Assembly: GCA_011799875.1 (NCBI GenBank)
Contig: CM022299.1
Location: 340,161,307 to 340,225,306, forward strand
Source of the DNA: Thinopyrum elongatum
Taxonomy: Eukaryota > Streptophyta > Magnoliopsida > Poales > Poaceae
Direction: 5' to 3'
Length of the DNA stretch: 64,000 nt
Position 1 is the stretch's first letter. Each line of letters opens with the position of its first letter. A program made the position numbers and the translations under genes. Positions 10,594 through 22,230 of the stretch are shown piece after piece. The notes under the pieces are model-generated. The model was not told where the DNA came from. It saw only the letters and a program-made list of their open reading frames with translations, and searched no databases.

Positions 10594-12509
10594 ATGATGA
10601 AGGGCAATTTAATTGTTAGCAATAAAATAGTTACTAAGCATATCGGTCAATATATTGTACCATTCAAAGAGACCGATAGTGACTTATTACTGCAGCCAAA
10701 TCTTTTTCCATTACTTTATTTAAAGTTCATATCTAATTGGGTAGCTTTGCTTGCTTCCTACTTGGCTTACGCATGGTCTCAATTGAGACATGTATGTTCT
10801 AACTACTTTGATTTCAGAAATTTAAAGCCAAGGTTAAGTTCTTTTGAGAAATTCGATGCTAATATAATATCTTATCCAAAGACATCGAAGATAAAATGCA
10901 AAACACTATGCATAACCGAATGGGGTGATGTAAAATCTGAACCATTCGTTTGCTTAACTCCAAAGCCGTTCTCACAGCAAGATCGGCTAGAAAATAAAAA
11001 CTTTACCTTCAATTCAAGTATGTGTGATCAAATATTTGATTTATTGCTGAAAAATAATTACATTATAATTCTTGATCACCATGTCAAACCATCAGTCCAA
11101 GGACGAATGTATTGTAAGTTGCATGATTCATCCAAGCATAATTTTGAGGATTGCAACATGTTTCGTCAAATAGTTAAATCGGCCATTGGTAAAGGACGAT
11201 TGAAATTTGTTGAAACACTAAGAGATGACCAGTCTATTCCGATTGGCCCTGATGGAAAAAGTTTTTTGCATCGGCTGCTTCAAGCCGATCCATTTAAACA
11301 TGAGAAGGTAAAAACCACAGGTGACGGGATCAAGCTTTCAAGTAAAGAAGTTGTTGAAGAGCATAATGAACATAATCTTGAGGGCGAGAATTCCATCGAG
11401 GCTACAATGAAGACGCCAAGGACTGGGGGGCAACAAGCAAATCCAATGATCGATGAAAGCACAACAAAAGAAAACAAACGCCGAAATAAGCATAAGGGTA
11501 AGAGATCAAAAATCACTTTCGCAGAGTTACTAGCTAAATATCAAAAAGCAAGTGAAGAAAAAAGTGCTTATCGGCCAAGTAGTGCAAAAGCATCAAGAGC
11601 ACCCCCTAGGCGCAAATATGAGGATCAATATTGGCAAAGTGAGAATTTCAATGCAACATATTCATATCATTATTTTTGCTGCCAATGCCAATGCCATGGA
11701 CGCCTCCCCATGCTCATGTAAATCCAAATCCTTTGTGGGACAGGTATGATATAAGAGCACATTCTCCATCTTATTTTAGACCATCTCACCAACATTGTGT
11801 AGCTCCAAGAAGGTCAAAGTTTGATGAACAATCATATGTTAAAGACCGTTTCAATAAAAGGGAATCGGTCCGAACCCCATGTACGAGGAAAGAGGTGATC
11901 AAGCAAGTATACCGAGTCAAGAAAGATGGTCGTAAGTGTGCTACTTCAGATTTGATCTCAAATAACAAAGAGCCAATTGAAGTGTTGACATTGACTACAA
12001 AAGGCAAATAAGTGAAGCAATCACCTGTTAAAAATCAAAGTACCAAATCTGAAGAAAAGAAGTTGAGGGTGCACAAGGCCAAAAAAGAGTTGCCAATGGT
12101 TGAAACAGAATCACAGCCGAGGTGCCCACTCGGCTTATCGTATTGGAAAAATAAGGAATTACAAAAGCTTAGTGCACAAGAGCTGAAAAAGAAGAACATG
12201 GCATGGGTTCCCAAGAGGAGCAGTCAAAATAAAAATGATGTGCAACCTTCTATTACAACAAGCGTTACAAAAGTGAAGAAAGAGAAGGATGGAAGCCAAA
12301 AACAATTAAGCAGAAGGTTTGCATCACCCCATCAAAATCTTCGATTAGCACATCATCCATATTCTTCAACCATGCCATTGATGCCTTTGCCATGGAATTC
12401 ATCATCAGGTATGATCAATTACCCTCCATGGATTTATTATGATCCATGGATGCGGCATAATTTTCTGCATCATGAGAGGGTATTACCAAATCTCTATACA
12501 TTTTATTAG
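10594..12509 (+). pseudogene. Deleted Tat element, gag C-terminal region
   Basis: Two frames cover this stretch: 10594-11721 and, shifted, 11676-12509. The block CDQIFDLLLKNN (near 11025) and the following Tyr/Cys/His segment match the element 1 gag at about 990-1110 and retain parts missing there. A basic, Lys/Glu-rich tail follows. The frame from 11676 is divided by a TAA at 12009-12011, homologous in position to the TAA at 1980 in element 1. The frameshift near 11690 breaks the protein. Confidence 0.65.
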
Positions 12510-12717
12510 CTACATTTTTTGTAGCTAATCCAAAAGAGCTGAAATATTTGATTGTTGTTTCATTTGTTTATTTCGGATATACATGCTTTGGTGGATGAAT
12601 TCGACATGGACCTCATGGTAATGGTTGATATTTAACTATCACCCTAAGAAACTATCTAATCATGGCCGGTGTGAAATTCTGACATCGTCCTTAGTTTAGT
12701 TGGAGACCGAGACAAGC

Positions 12718-13250
12718 CACATGCTGCTTAAAATATTTTTGCACAAATAATCAAAGCCGATATGAATTTTTATTCGGGTTGGAGCTTTTCGTTGCTATAG
12801 GTGCTATACATATTGAGACTTTTGGTGGTTCTTTATGAGTAGTACAACAAATATCAAAAGTTATCAATGTTTTGACGAATCACTTATAATTTATCTTGAG
12901 GTATGTTTAGATGTAATTTTCTCCTTGGGTTACTTTCAAAATTTCATATATCTAGACATGACAATTCGAGAGAGTTAGCAGCAAGCATCCGGCTACTATG
13001 TTAATCATGGTGTATTGCATTTCTACCAATAGCCGATGCTTAGTCTCGTTAACATAGGTAAGGCCGAACCAAAGTCCATCGCTTCGGCCACTAATGAAAT
13101 TTCTATGCAGGCAAAAGTAAGGATTGGAGAAAGTTTATTGTTGATTATCTGCAAAATCCTAGCAAAAGGTTGAACAATATGGTTCGGAGGATGACCTTGA
13201 GATACATATCTATGGAACTTTTATCATCGGATTGTTAATGAAGTTGAGAA
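12718..13250 (+). pseudogene. Remnant of the second RNase H domain
   Basis: DNA similarity to element 1 from about 4910 to 5450 is clear: the shared words TATTTTTGCACAAA, CATATTGAG and AAGCATCCGGCTA occur in the same order. Stops and small deletions remove any open frame. The remnant ends near 13250 where integrase should begin. Confidence 0.65.
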
Positions 13251-13416
13251 GGTTTCACCCAAGTTTGCATCAAGGATTCAAACAAGCAATGGTCGATATA
13301 TACTTATCGCCCTAAGCACATATAAATTGCCAATGGAGTGTTGACATCGTCCTTAGAGCAAACACGGTACAAGTTATTTTTTGGCATGCTAGCTTTGCCG
13401 AAAAACAGGGGGCATG

Positions 13417-14551
13417 TGTTGACGCTCGAAAATGGCATGATCGCAAAGAGTGACTTGAAGCTGTAGCAAGAAGTCAAAATTTTGGTTGTAAGTCACCATT
13501 GGATGGCTCTCTTCCAGAAGATCAAGATGGATACAAAGATAGTCCAAAACGGAGCTCAGATGCAAGAAGTATGACAATTTCAGAGATGCCCGTGTTGACA
13601 TCAGATTATGAAATGGCATGAAACGTAATTAAGCTCACCTCGGATGGAAAAAGTTTCAACATGAAAGTTCTTCGTCTTGTCGAAGCAGATGATTTTGATA
13701 TATAAATCGTCTTAATCCGAGGTCATATGCAAAAGTTAGAGCCAAAACAGTGCAATGCTGCAAAAAAATGATGGAGATGGCCGGATGCCCAAAACCTCCT
13801 GTTGCTACCGGACTGTTCGGTAATTGGGACCAGACTGTTCGGTATGGGGCGAGAAACATGTCAGAACCTTCTGTTGTGACCGGACAGTCTGGTCCAGTCG
13901 AGCGGACAGTCCGGTCCAAACCGAAATCGTGTATCTTTACGAATCTGATGATTGCGGGGGCGATTAGGCCTTGAAGATGACCTCAAATCAAAAAAACGTT
14001 TAACATGAAAGTTGTTCGTCTCGTTGAAACGGTCAAATTTGCTTTTGGGCTCGTCTTCATCCGAGGTCATTTGTGGTCTGTGGGGCCCAAAAACTGAACT
14101 GCTGTTTCAGACTTGCCTAAATCCGAGTTCGGTTAATTTTGGAAAGATTTGAACGGGATTTGAAGTCCTTTTCTTATACGGGAAGTCTAGCCGCCTCATA
14201 AATAGATGAGAGGTGTCGGCCGATTGAACAACACACAATCGACAAAATTATCTACCACCTTTTACCTTTACTTTTTTCTCTCTCCCTTGTTCTTCTTCTC
14301 CCTCGTTCTTCGTTCGTTCTTCTTGTTGCAGGGCGGCGAACCTTGAGGCCCTAGGGGCGATCGGGTCGACCTAGGGCAGTCCATAGCTGCCGCGCGCCTT
14401 GACGTGGTCCCTCCCAGGCGTGTGGGGTTTCGGGTCTACAAAAGCGCCCGCCGGATTGCTTGCGTACCGCGCTTCTGGCCGGGTCTCCTTCGACGTGAGC
14501 TGCGGTGCATCACCCCCGGTGTCAAGGGTACACGGTGACGTGTTCGTGTGT
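13417..14551 (+). repeat. 3' LTR of the deleted Tat element, cut by the LINE
   Basis: It begins TGTTGACGC after AAAAACAGGGGG and follows the first LTR through to TGTTCGTGTGT at 14541-14551. There the last few bases of the LTR (CAACA) are replaced by the LINE. It carries a TATA-like CATAAATAG at 14197-14205 and two of the roughly 90-bp modules. In place of the 67-bp array it has GC-rich copies of a word like ACCGGACTGTTCGG (13810-13920). Confidence 0.75.
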
Positions 14552-14575
14552 GGTGCTCATCCTTTCGTATAAAAA

Positions 14576-16678
14576 ATGGATAATGTTCCCCCAAAAAATC
14601 ACTCCATGGATGACACAGAAGCCATTGACTTCAAGCAGGCCCTACCCACCGTCCTACCCGGAATCATTTGAGGCGCACTGATAATTTTCAGTCTGTCCGT
14701 ATCATCTGTCAGTGGCCGGTGAAGATCTCAGATGGCCCCGCGAACCCTGCCTGCTGGTCCCCCGCGCAATCCGGCGGCCACCGCGTCGGCCGCCCTGCTC
14801 CTCGATGACCGCGCCGCCGACCTCGTCAAGTGCTTCAACTGCGGCCTCGCTGGACACTCCCAGGTGGCATGTACGCATCCTCAGTGCTGCTTTGTGTGCT
14901 CGGACCCCGGCCATCCGGCTGCCCTATGCCCCGACCGCCCGGTGTCGGAAGAGTTGATGATGTACGGGCATGGGATCGAGGGCCTCGGCTACTTCCACAT
15001 CGAGGTGCCTGACATCCCTCCGCCCTCACCCTCGCTTCTGGCGATTGTCACCGTGCGGGATGGGGTGGCTTCTCCGGAGATGATCGAGGCGGAGCTCAAC
15101 CACCTCTACCAGTGCACCTGGGACTAGCAGGTCACCCTACTGGTTGACAACCAGTTCTCGGTGGTGTTCCCCGACGCGGTCAGTCACGGTTACGACACCC
15201 GCAGCGGCGACATCACCGTCGCACTCAACAAGCTCGTGGTGGACATCTCTGTGCCTGTCCGGGACCCCTTGGCAGTGGCCGTCCTGGACACGGCATGGAT
15301 CCTCATCGGCGGCCTCCCCGACATCGCCCGCTCGGAGAGGGTCATTCAGAACATGTCCCACATCCTCGGCAAGGTGGTCGTGGTGGACGAGTTTTCCCTC
15401 CGCAAGGAGGAGGAGGTGCAGGTCAAGGTCAAATCCCTTGACTCGTCCAAGCTCCGTGCCACGATCCGTGTGTTCTTCAACGACCAGGGTTTCGACCTTC
15501 GGATCTCTCCCGAGCCGCCCAACCGCATTGGTCGCCCCCGCATCCCCGACGACAGCTTCCTGGGGGGTGGCCTCGATGGTGGGGGCATGGGGGGCCATCG
15601 CAGCGACCGTGACCCCCGCCACGGCCGCAACTCCGGCTCAGAGGACGACGATGAGGAATACGAGGACAGTCCCCGCCACGAGCAGCCTCCCGCCTCGGCT
15701 GCCTGGGGTGGCGCAGGGGCCTGCCGATCCCACTTCTCGGCCCCTCCGCCTCCCGCTGACGGTAGCGACGCATCTGACGCGAGCCTCCAGGTCTTCCCGG
15801 CATCGTCCCCGCGCTCCCCCGATGGTACTCACTCCGGCATCCCCACTGCGCTCTCAGCTGAGGCCGACTCGATGCTTGCCGCCCAGCTTCCGCCTGCTAC
15901 TCCTGCACCACCCGAGGTGTAGGGGAGTGACCGGGACCGGGACCCGCCCCCCTCAACCCCTCGCGCCGAGCCGGTCTTGTCGGACCTGGGGGTGACTGAT
16001 CCCCCTGGTGCCGATTTTACCCCGACCCCGCTGGCTCTAGACGTCATCAGGATCGCGTCTCCTCCGGCCCTGCTCCCGGCCTCCAAGTGCACCGCCCTAG
16101 GTGGGGCGTCGGCGGTGGTGACCACCCCTGTGGCCGCCCCCCCACTCCCACCTCGGACTGCGGCCTACTCCAGGCGGGGCAGATCGACCTCGACCCCGAT
16201 GACGTCCTCTCGCCGCAGTGCTTAGATCGAGGCGGCCAGGCCGGAGGGTAGCCCAGCTCTGCCTATCTCCGAGCGGGCAGAGCTCCGGGCTGCTACCCGG
16301 AACCTTGAGCCAGGTACTCCGTCCATCCCAGCTACTCCCGCTACTTGCTCGTTCTCTGCTCTAGAGTCGGCACCGCTTGGCCACCTCGCGAAGGTGGCTA
16401 CGGACTCGGCCATCGTGTTCAGGGGAGAGATTGAGCCCCCATTAGTTCAGATTGAGGCGATTCGCGCTCGGGAGATCCTCGATGGGTGCCTTGCCGAGGC
16501 CCGCGCGCGCCTTCAGACCTCCTAGGGGCCTTCCTCCGAGGCCTCCCCGAGTGCTCAGTCGCGTGCGGTGGCCGATCCCGCTGAGATCCCGGGCCGCACC
16601 CGCTCCCGCACCGCAGCCCTCCGCGCCCAGAGCGCATCCCGAGTCTTGGGGTCAAGCAGCCCCCCGATGGTCTCGTGA
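14576..16678 (+). pseudogene. LINE ORF1, zinc-knuckle RNA-binding protein (six internal stops)
   Basis: The frame starting at ATG 14576 runs without any frameshift to a TGA at 16676-16678 (701 codons), but contains stops at 14669 (TGA), 14720 (TGA), 15125 (TAG), 15920 (TAG), 16223 (TAG) and 16523 (TAG). Two CCHC-type knuckles (CFNCGLAGHSQVAC and CFVCSDPGHPAALC) lie at about 14830-14940. A DUF4283-like domain typical of plant LINE ORF1 follows at about 15130-15500, then a long Pro/Ser/Ala-rich low-complexity tail. The terminal TGA overlaps the ORF2 ATG as TGATG. In active relatives ORF1 binds element RNA. All stops are TAG or TGA, none TAA. Confidence 0.8.
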
Positions 16679-19600
16679 TGCATACCCTATTCTGGAACAT
16701 CCGCGGCTTCGGCCAAGATGGCCGGCGCCGCCAATTGATAGAGTACATGCGCAACGAACGAATTGACATTGTGGCCATCCAAGAAACGATGCGTACGGAA
16801 TTCTCCCTATCAGAGCTCGAGCATTTGAGCTCCGACTTAATTGCTTGGCACTGGCTCCCTTCTAGTGGGAGCACGGGCCACTCGGGTGGCATCCTTCTAG
16901 GTGTTAAGGATGCCACCTTTGAGGTAGGAAGCATGGACCGGGGCGAGTTATTCGTTAGCATGGAGATCTTCGAGCAGGCCCTTAACTTCAAATGGGAGAT
17001 CATAGCGGTCTATGGCCCGACCGATCATCGCCGCTCTGAGGCCTTCCTCGCTGAGCTCCGCAGGAAGGTTGCGGCCGCCCAGCTGCCGGTGGTAGTGAGC
17101 GGCGACTTTAACCTCATCCGAACGGAGGAAGACAAGAGCAATAATTTGGTTAACTTCCCCCGGATGCAGATGTTCAATGACTGCATCGCGGACATGGGGC
17201 TTCGCGAGCTAGATAGAGTCGGGGCCAGGTTCACTTGGACCAACCGCCAAGCGGAGCCGACCCGTTCAGTCCTCGACAGGGTCTTCGCATCTCCTGAGTG
17301 GGACATTCACTGCCCCCTAGCTTCGCTTCGGGCGATTACACGGATTGGTTCCGATCACGTCCCCCTCCTCCTCTCTTCGGAGAACGAGCGTCCCCCCTGC
17401 CGCCCCGCTTCCGATTCGAAACCTTCTGGTTGCGCCAGCCTGGGTTTGCCGCTGTGGTGGTTGCTCGGTGGCGCGAGGCGTGCGAAGCCCCCCATCGATC
17501 CCTCTCGGCCGTTGACTCCTGGCACTTCTGTGCAAAGCGGTCACGGCAATTCATGAAGGGATGGGGTGCTAACATGGGCCAGGACATCCGGGAGCGAAAG
17601 AAAGCCCTCCTAGAGGCCATCCAGTCCCTTGATCTCCGTGCTGATGCCGCGGGCCTCTCAGCCGAGGAATGGATGCTTAGGTACGATCTGGAGGACCAGC
17701 TCACGGTCATCTACACGGATGAGGAGGCATACTGGCGCTTGCGGGGTATGCAGAATTGGGTCCTCAAGGGGGATGCCAATACCGCCTACTTCCAGGCCAT
17801 CGCCAACAGCCGGCGACGCCGTAACTCCATCCCACTTCTCTGGGACGGAGAGACCCTCCTGCAGCAGCCGGAGGACATCCGGGCCCATGTAGACGGCTTT
17901 TACAGAGACCTATTCTCTGCCTCCCCTCGGGGAGGGCTTGCCCTCACGCAAGACATTTGGCCAGCCCACAGATGTGTCTCGCCTGCGGACAACGTGGCCC
18001 TAATGGCCCCGTTCTCCGAGGCAGAAGTGTGGGCGGCCATTAAGGGCATGAATCCATCTTCGGCCCCCGGCCCGGATGGCCTCCCGGTGAAGTTCTTCCA
18101 GACCTTCTGGGAGGTAATTAAGCCAGAGGTGATGGCCCTTTTTGAGGAGTTCTACGTAGGATCCATCGACCTCACCAGGCTGAACTTTGGGATAATCACC
18201 CTCATCCCCAAAGTAACTGGAGCATCGGATATCCGCCAATTCCGCCCGATTACGGTGATCGATGTCATCTTCCGCATCCTTGCGAAGGGGTACGCCATTG
18301 GGGTGGCCCCCATAGCGGACCGGATCACTCACCCTGATCAGTCGGCATTTATCCAGGGCCGATATATCCTTGATGGAGTCCTAGTGTTTCACGAAGCACT
18401 CCATGAGGTGCACACCAAACACCTCAAGGCGGTCTTCCTGAAACTGGACTTCCACAAGGCATATGACACGGTCAGTTGGTCCTTCCTTCGGGAATGCTTG
18501 CTCCAGAAGGGCTTCGACGATAGATGGGTGACCCGCGTGATGCAAATGGTCTCCTCGGGCCGGACCACGGTTAACATAAATGGCGAGATTGGACCATACT
18601 TCCCCACATTCTGTGGGGTTCGTCAGGGCGATCCCTTCTCTCCGTTCCTCTTCAACATGGTTGTTGATGCTCTGGCAGCCATCTTAGATAAAGCCAAGGC
18701 TGCGGGGCATATTAAGGGCATAGTCCCGCATCTAGCTGGCGGGAATGGGATTTCCCTCCTCCAATATGCAGATGACACCATTATCATGGTGGAAGGCTCA
18801 GCGAGCGACATCACGAACTTGAAGTTCCTCCTGCTCTGCTTTCAGCAGATGCCTGGCCTCAGGATCAACTTCGATAAGAGTGCGGTCATGGTCTTGGGAT
18901 ACTCCCAAGACGAGCGGAAAAGCATCGCGAACCGTCTTAATTGCCAGCTCGGGAGCTTCCCCACGACTTATTTGGGGATCCCCATTAGCGACACGAGGCT
19001 CACGGTGGCTGAGCTGCGCCCCACGGTGGGTAAGCTATAGCACTGCATTGAACCCTGGCAGGGTCGGTGGCTCTCGAAGGCAGCCCGGACGGTGCTCATT
19101 AACTCGTCCCTTTCCAGCCTGCTCCTATTCATTATGAGCTTCTACAGCCTGCCTGAGACTCTGCACCATGAGATTGCCACAGTTCAGGGGCGCTTCTTCT
19201 GGGCTGGCGAGGGCGATAAGCAGAAGTACCACATGGTTCGGTGGATGGAGATCTGTAAACCTCGCGATCAGGGCGGCCTCGGGATCATGTCCTCCAAACG
19301 CATGAACATTGCCCTCCTGACTAGGTGGCTTTGGCGGATTGCGAACGGAGAGGGTGGCTTGTGGCTTCGCATCATCCAGCAAAAATACCTCCGTGGCCAG
19401 CCACTCGCCTTCTGCCAGCGGTCCGGTGGCTCCCAGTTCTGGCAATCCATCATACAACTCCTCCCAGTCCTCCGCATCGGGACCTTGATTGCGGTTGGAT
19501 CTGGCACCGCCACGCTGTTCTGGTTCAATAGATGGGTTGGGGACAAACCCTTCGCGGCTCGCTTTCCTGACCTGTTCACCATCGCGGTAGATCTGCGGAT

Positions 19601-20363
19601 TTCTGTCGCGGTGGCCCTTATTGACTTAGGGCAACTCGCGTTCCGGAGACCATTTGGACCGGCGGAGAATGCTGATTGGCAGGACTTGCTAGACTGCATC
19701 ACTCTGCACGAGCCTGATCTTGATATGGGAGATGAGCGCACCAGGTGGCGACTAGAGCCATTTGGGCAATTCTCCTCTAAATCTCTCTACCAGGCTATAG
19801 CCCCCTCGCCGGGTCCTGAGGCTCTCACCACCATCTGGGAGATCCGGCTCCCCTTGAAAATTAGGATCTTCTTGTGGCAATGGATTCGCGGCCGCCTCCC
19901 GTCCGCCGTGGAGGTCCTGAAATGCAACGGCCCTGGTGATGGGCGTTGCCCGCTCTGCGGGCCTGAAGAGGATTCGAACCATATCTTCTTCACCTGCGTG
20001 TCTGCGCAGTTCCTCTGGAGCTGTTTTCGCGAAATAGTGGGTGGAAGCTGGGACCACAACAACTTCCCCGCTCTCTTCGCCGAACTCCAGGCGTTACCAC
20101 CCTCGTCTCGCCACATTAGGTGGTTGACCATCGGTGTGCTAGCCTGGACGCTGTGGACTGTTAGGAATAAGCTTGTGATTCAGCGTATCCCTCTTGATCG
20201 CGCTACTGACACTTTGTTCAAATGGTCTGGTTACTTGCAGCTTTGGCGGCCGCTTAGCCGCCCCAGGGAGAGAGACGCCATCACCTCCATCATCACCCAG
20301 CTTCGCGCGATGGCTCTCCGGATGACTCCACCGCTTCCCCCACCACCGCCGGAGCCGGATTAG
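16678..20363 (+). pseudogene. LINE ORF2, endonuclease and reverse transcriptase (frameshift plus stop)
   Basis: The apurinic-type endonuclease domain begins at once (LFWNIRGFG, then QETM, GDFN, and SDHVPLLL near 17350). A one-base frameshift lies between about 17365 and 17395. The reverse transcriptase follows in the other frame: SSAPGPDGLP near 18057, LKLDFHKAYDTV near 18440, VRQGDP near 18620, and the catalytic YADD near 18767. A TAG at 19038-19040 interrupts the thumb region. The C-terminal zf-RVT zinc finger (CPLCGPEEDSNHIFFTC) is near 19950. In active LINEs this protein nicks the target and primes reverse transcription. This copy is dead. Confidence 0.9.
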
Positions 20364-20569
20364 ATCTTATCTACCTCGCCACCGCCGTTTATGTGTTGTG
20401 CGTGCCTTGTGTCTGTGTTGGGCTTGTTGTGCTGTGCCCACAGCTGAACCCGTGTAGTGTTTATGTGCCTGTGTGTTGGACCTTGCCTGCGGTGGCGTTG
20501 TGTGTGTGTTGTTCGGATAGTACCATGTTGACTTTGTGCTCGGTGGTTGCTTTATTTATAACTAGCACA

Positions 20570-21712
20570 TATGCCCGTGCGTTGCAATGGGAGATAAAAT
20601 AGTATGCATTTAAAGTCAGTGAGAATTATGTGTGAAAGCAAAACACTGTGTGCACACGAAAAATGAATATTTAGCTTCTCGGTTTCGCCGCGTGTGAAGG
20701 ATTCAGTCAACTATTTTTCCATTAATTGATCGAGGGCATTTAAGAGTTTTGTTACGTTATCGTACGCCAGAGAAGACCCATGAGTTATTCAATCTACTTT
20801 TCCTTTCAATCCTTTCAATCGAGGGGATTTTAAGGTCTGAAGTTTCTGAATATTCTAGGAAACATGAACAATTTTTTAAATCATGAACAGTTTTTTGAAA
20901 ATTATGTACACTTTCAGAAAAATACGAACAAAATATGAAAGGGAACATCTTTTAAAATTCACAAACATTTTCTGAAAACACCAACTTTTTTTTAAAAACA
21001 TGAACATTATTTGAATTTATGAACATTTTTTTAAAACGGGAACATGTGTTAAAAATTCATAAGATTTTTAGAAAATGTGTATCTTTTATACACGAACATT
21101 ATTTTTAATTTTGAAAATTTTACTAAAACATAAATATTTTCAAATTTGGAGCATTTTTTGAAATGCCATTTTCTTTTTAGAAATCTTGAACAATTTTGAA
21201 AAACTATATATTTTTTTAAAAAATGGGCAACTTTTTCCAAGTTTCGAATATTTTCAAAATAGCAAAAAAATTGGAATTCTGAAAAATTTCCGAAATATGT
21301 TTTTTTTATTTTGAATATTTTTTGAGAATTTCTAATTTACGAAATAAATTCTAAAATTAAAATAAACTTGGAAGGGGAAAATGAGATAGGGAAAGGAGAA
21401 TAAAAATAGAAGTAAAACACAGAAAAAAAGAAAAATGGGCCAGCCCATTATTGGTTGTCCTATGCGAAAGTCTAACTATTTGTCGCCCAGTGCGGAAAAT
21501 AGAATTTTCACGGCTGCGTGGGCAGAAAAATACTTTGGCTGGCTTCGCTGGGGCATAGCGCGCGGCCTGCATACGAAAATTCTTTTTCTAGCTGACAAAC
21601 GCATAAGAATTTAGTACAACGTAGGGTAGAAAAAAATTGTTTTCGGCGGTGAACGGATGAAAAAATTAGCGAAACGCACCTTGCTTTATTACTAGGTATA
21701 GAAGCGGGGCGA
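20570..21712. repeat. AT-rich repeat of uncertain class, upstream of the GDSL gene
   Basis: The left end reads ACTAGCACATATGCCCGTGC, then TTGCAATGGG, a sequence I remember as common in grass intergenic DNA. The right end reads TACTAGGTATAGA near 21700. In between, 20860-21300 is a quasi-periodic run of the word GAACATTTTTTGAAA and variants. No open frame of note occurs. I cannot assign a superfamily, and the boundaries are approximate. Confidence 0.4.
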
Positions 21713-22230
21713 AAGCCTTTTTGGGTAAAGCGAGTTTGGTTGGTGAAAAACGTCGCGTCCTCTTCTTTCCCTTGGCGCCCCCGTGGATCCATTCTGCGTC
21801 CACTCCCACATTCCCACGGGCCACCGGGGAGAAAAAGGTCATGCCTTCCTCTGCCTCCATGACGGCGATGGCGGCGGCGCTCCTGCTACTGGCAGCGGCG
21901 CAGGCGCGGGTGGATCCGGCGTGCTACCCTCGGGTGTTCAGCTTCGGGGACTCGCTGGCGGACACGGGAAACTTGCTCTACCTCTATGGCAACGACTCCT
22001 ACGAGGCCGCGACCAGGCTGCCCTACGGCGAGACATACTTCCACAAGGCCACCGGCCGATCCTCCAATGGCCGCCTCATCATCGACTTCATCGGTACGGT
22101 ACAACCACCCGGCTCGCTGGATCCATCGGCCAGCCAGCTTGGTAGCAAGAGTATGTATACTAACTTGAACTCTGTGTGGGCGCGTGCGCCGCAGCGGAGG
22201 CGTTGGGCTTGCCGTTCGTGCCGCCGTACC

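Larger units (their letters stand above)
9294..13416 (+). mobile_element. Internal region of a deleted Tat-type gypsy element
   Basis: This region carries gag-type sequence and a remnant of the second RNase H domain, then the same 3' untranslated repeats, hairpin and polypurine tract as element 1. Protease, reverse transcriptase and integrase are missing: the sequence passes from gag tail (about 12509) to RNase H remnant (about 12720), and from there to the 3' repeats (about 13289). It is a non-autonomous deletion derivative of the family seen at 1-8429. Confidence 0.75.
14552..20569 (+). mobile_element. LINE (non-LTR retrotransposon), near full length, inactivated
   Basis: The element carries ORF1 with zinc knuckles and ORF2 with endonuclease, reverse transcriptase and a C-terminal zinc finger. 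It begins directly against the truncated LTR at 14551. The 3' untranslated part (20364-20569) is TG-rich and ends in TTTATTTATA, with no long poly(A). I could not find a convincing target duplication. GC content is much higher than in the flanking gypsy DNA. Confidence 0.85.

Noticed and set aside
15144..15995. A 283-residue frame overlapping LINE ORF1
   Set aside because: It is a GC-driven shadow in another frame; the zinc-knuckle and DUF4283-type protein is in the frame starting at 14576.
20393..20602. 69-residue Cys/Val-rich frame after LINE ORF2
   Set aside because: It is the TG-rich 3' untranslated region of the LINE.
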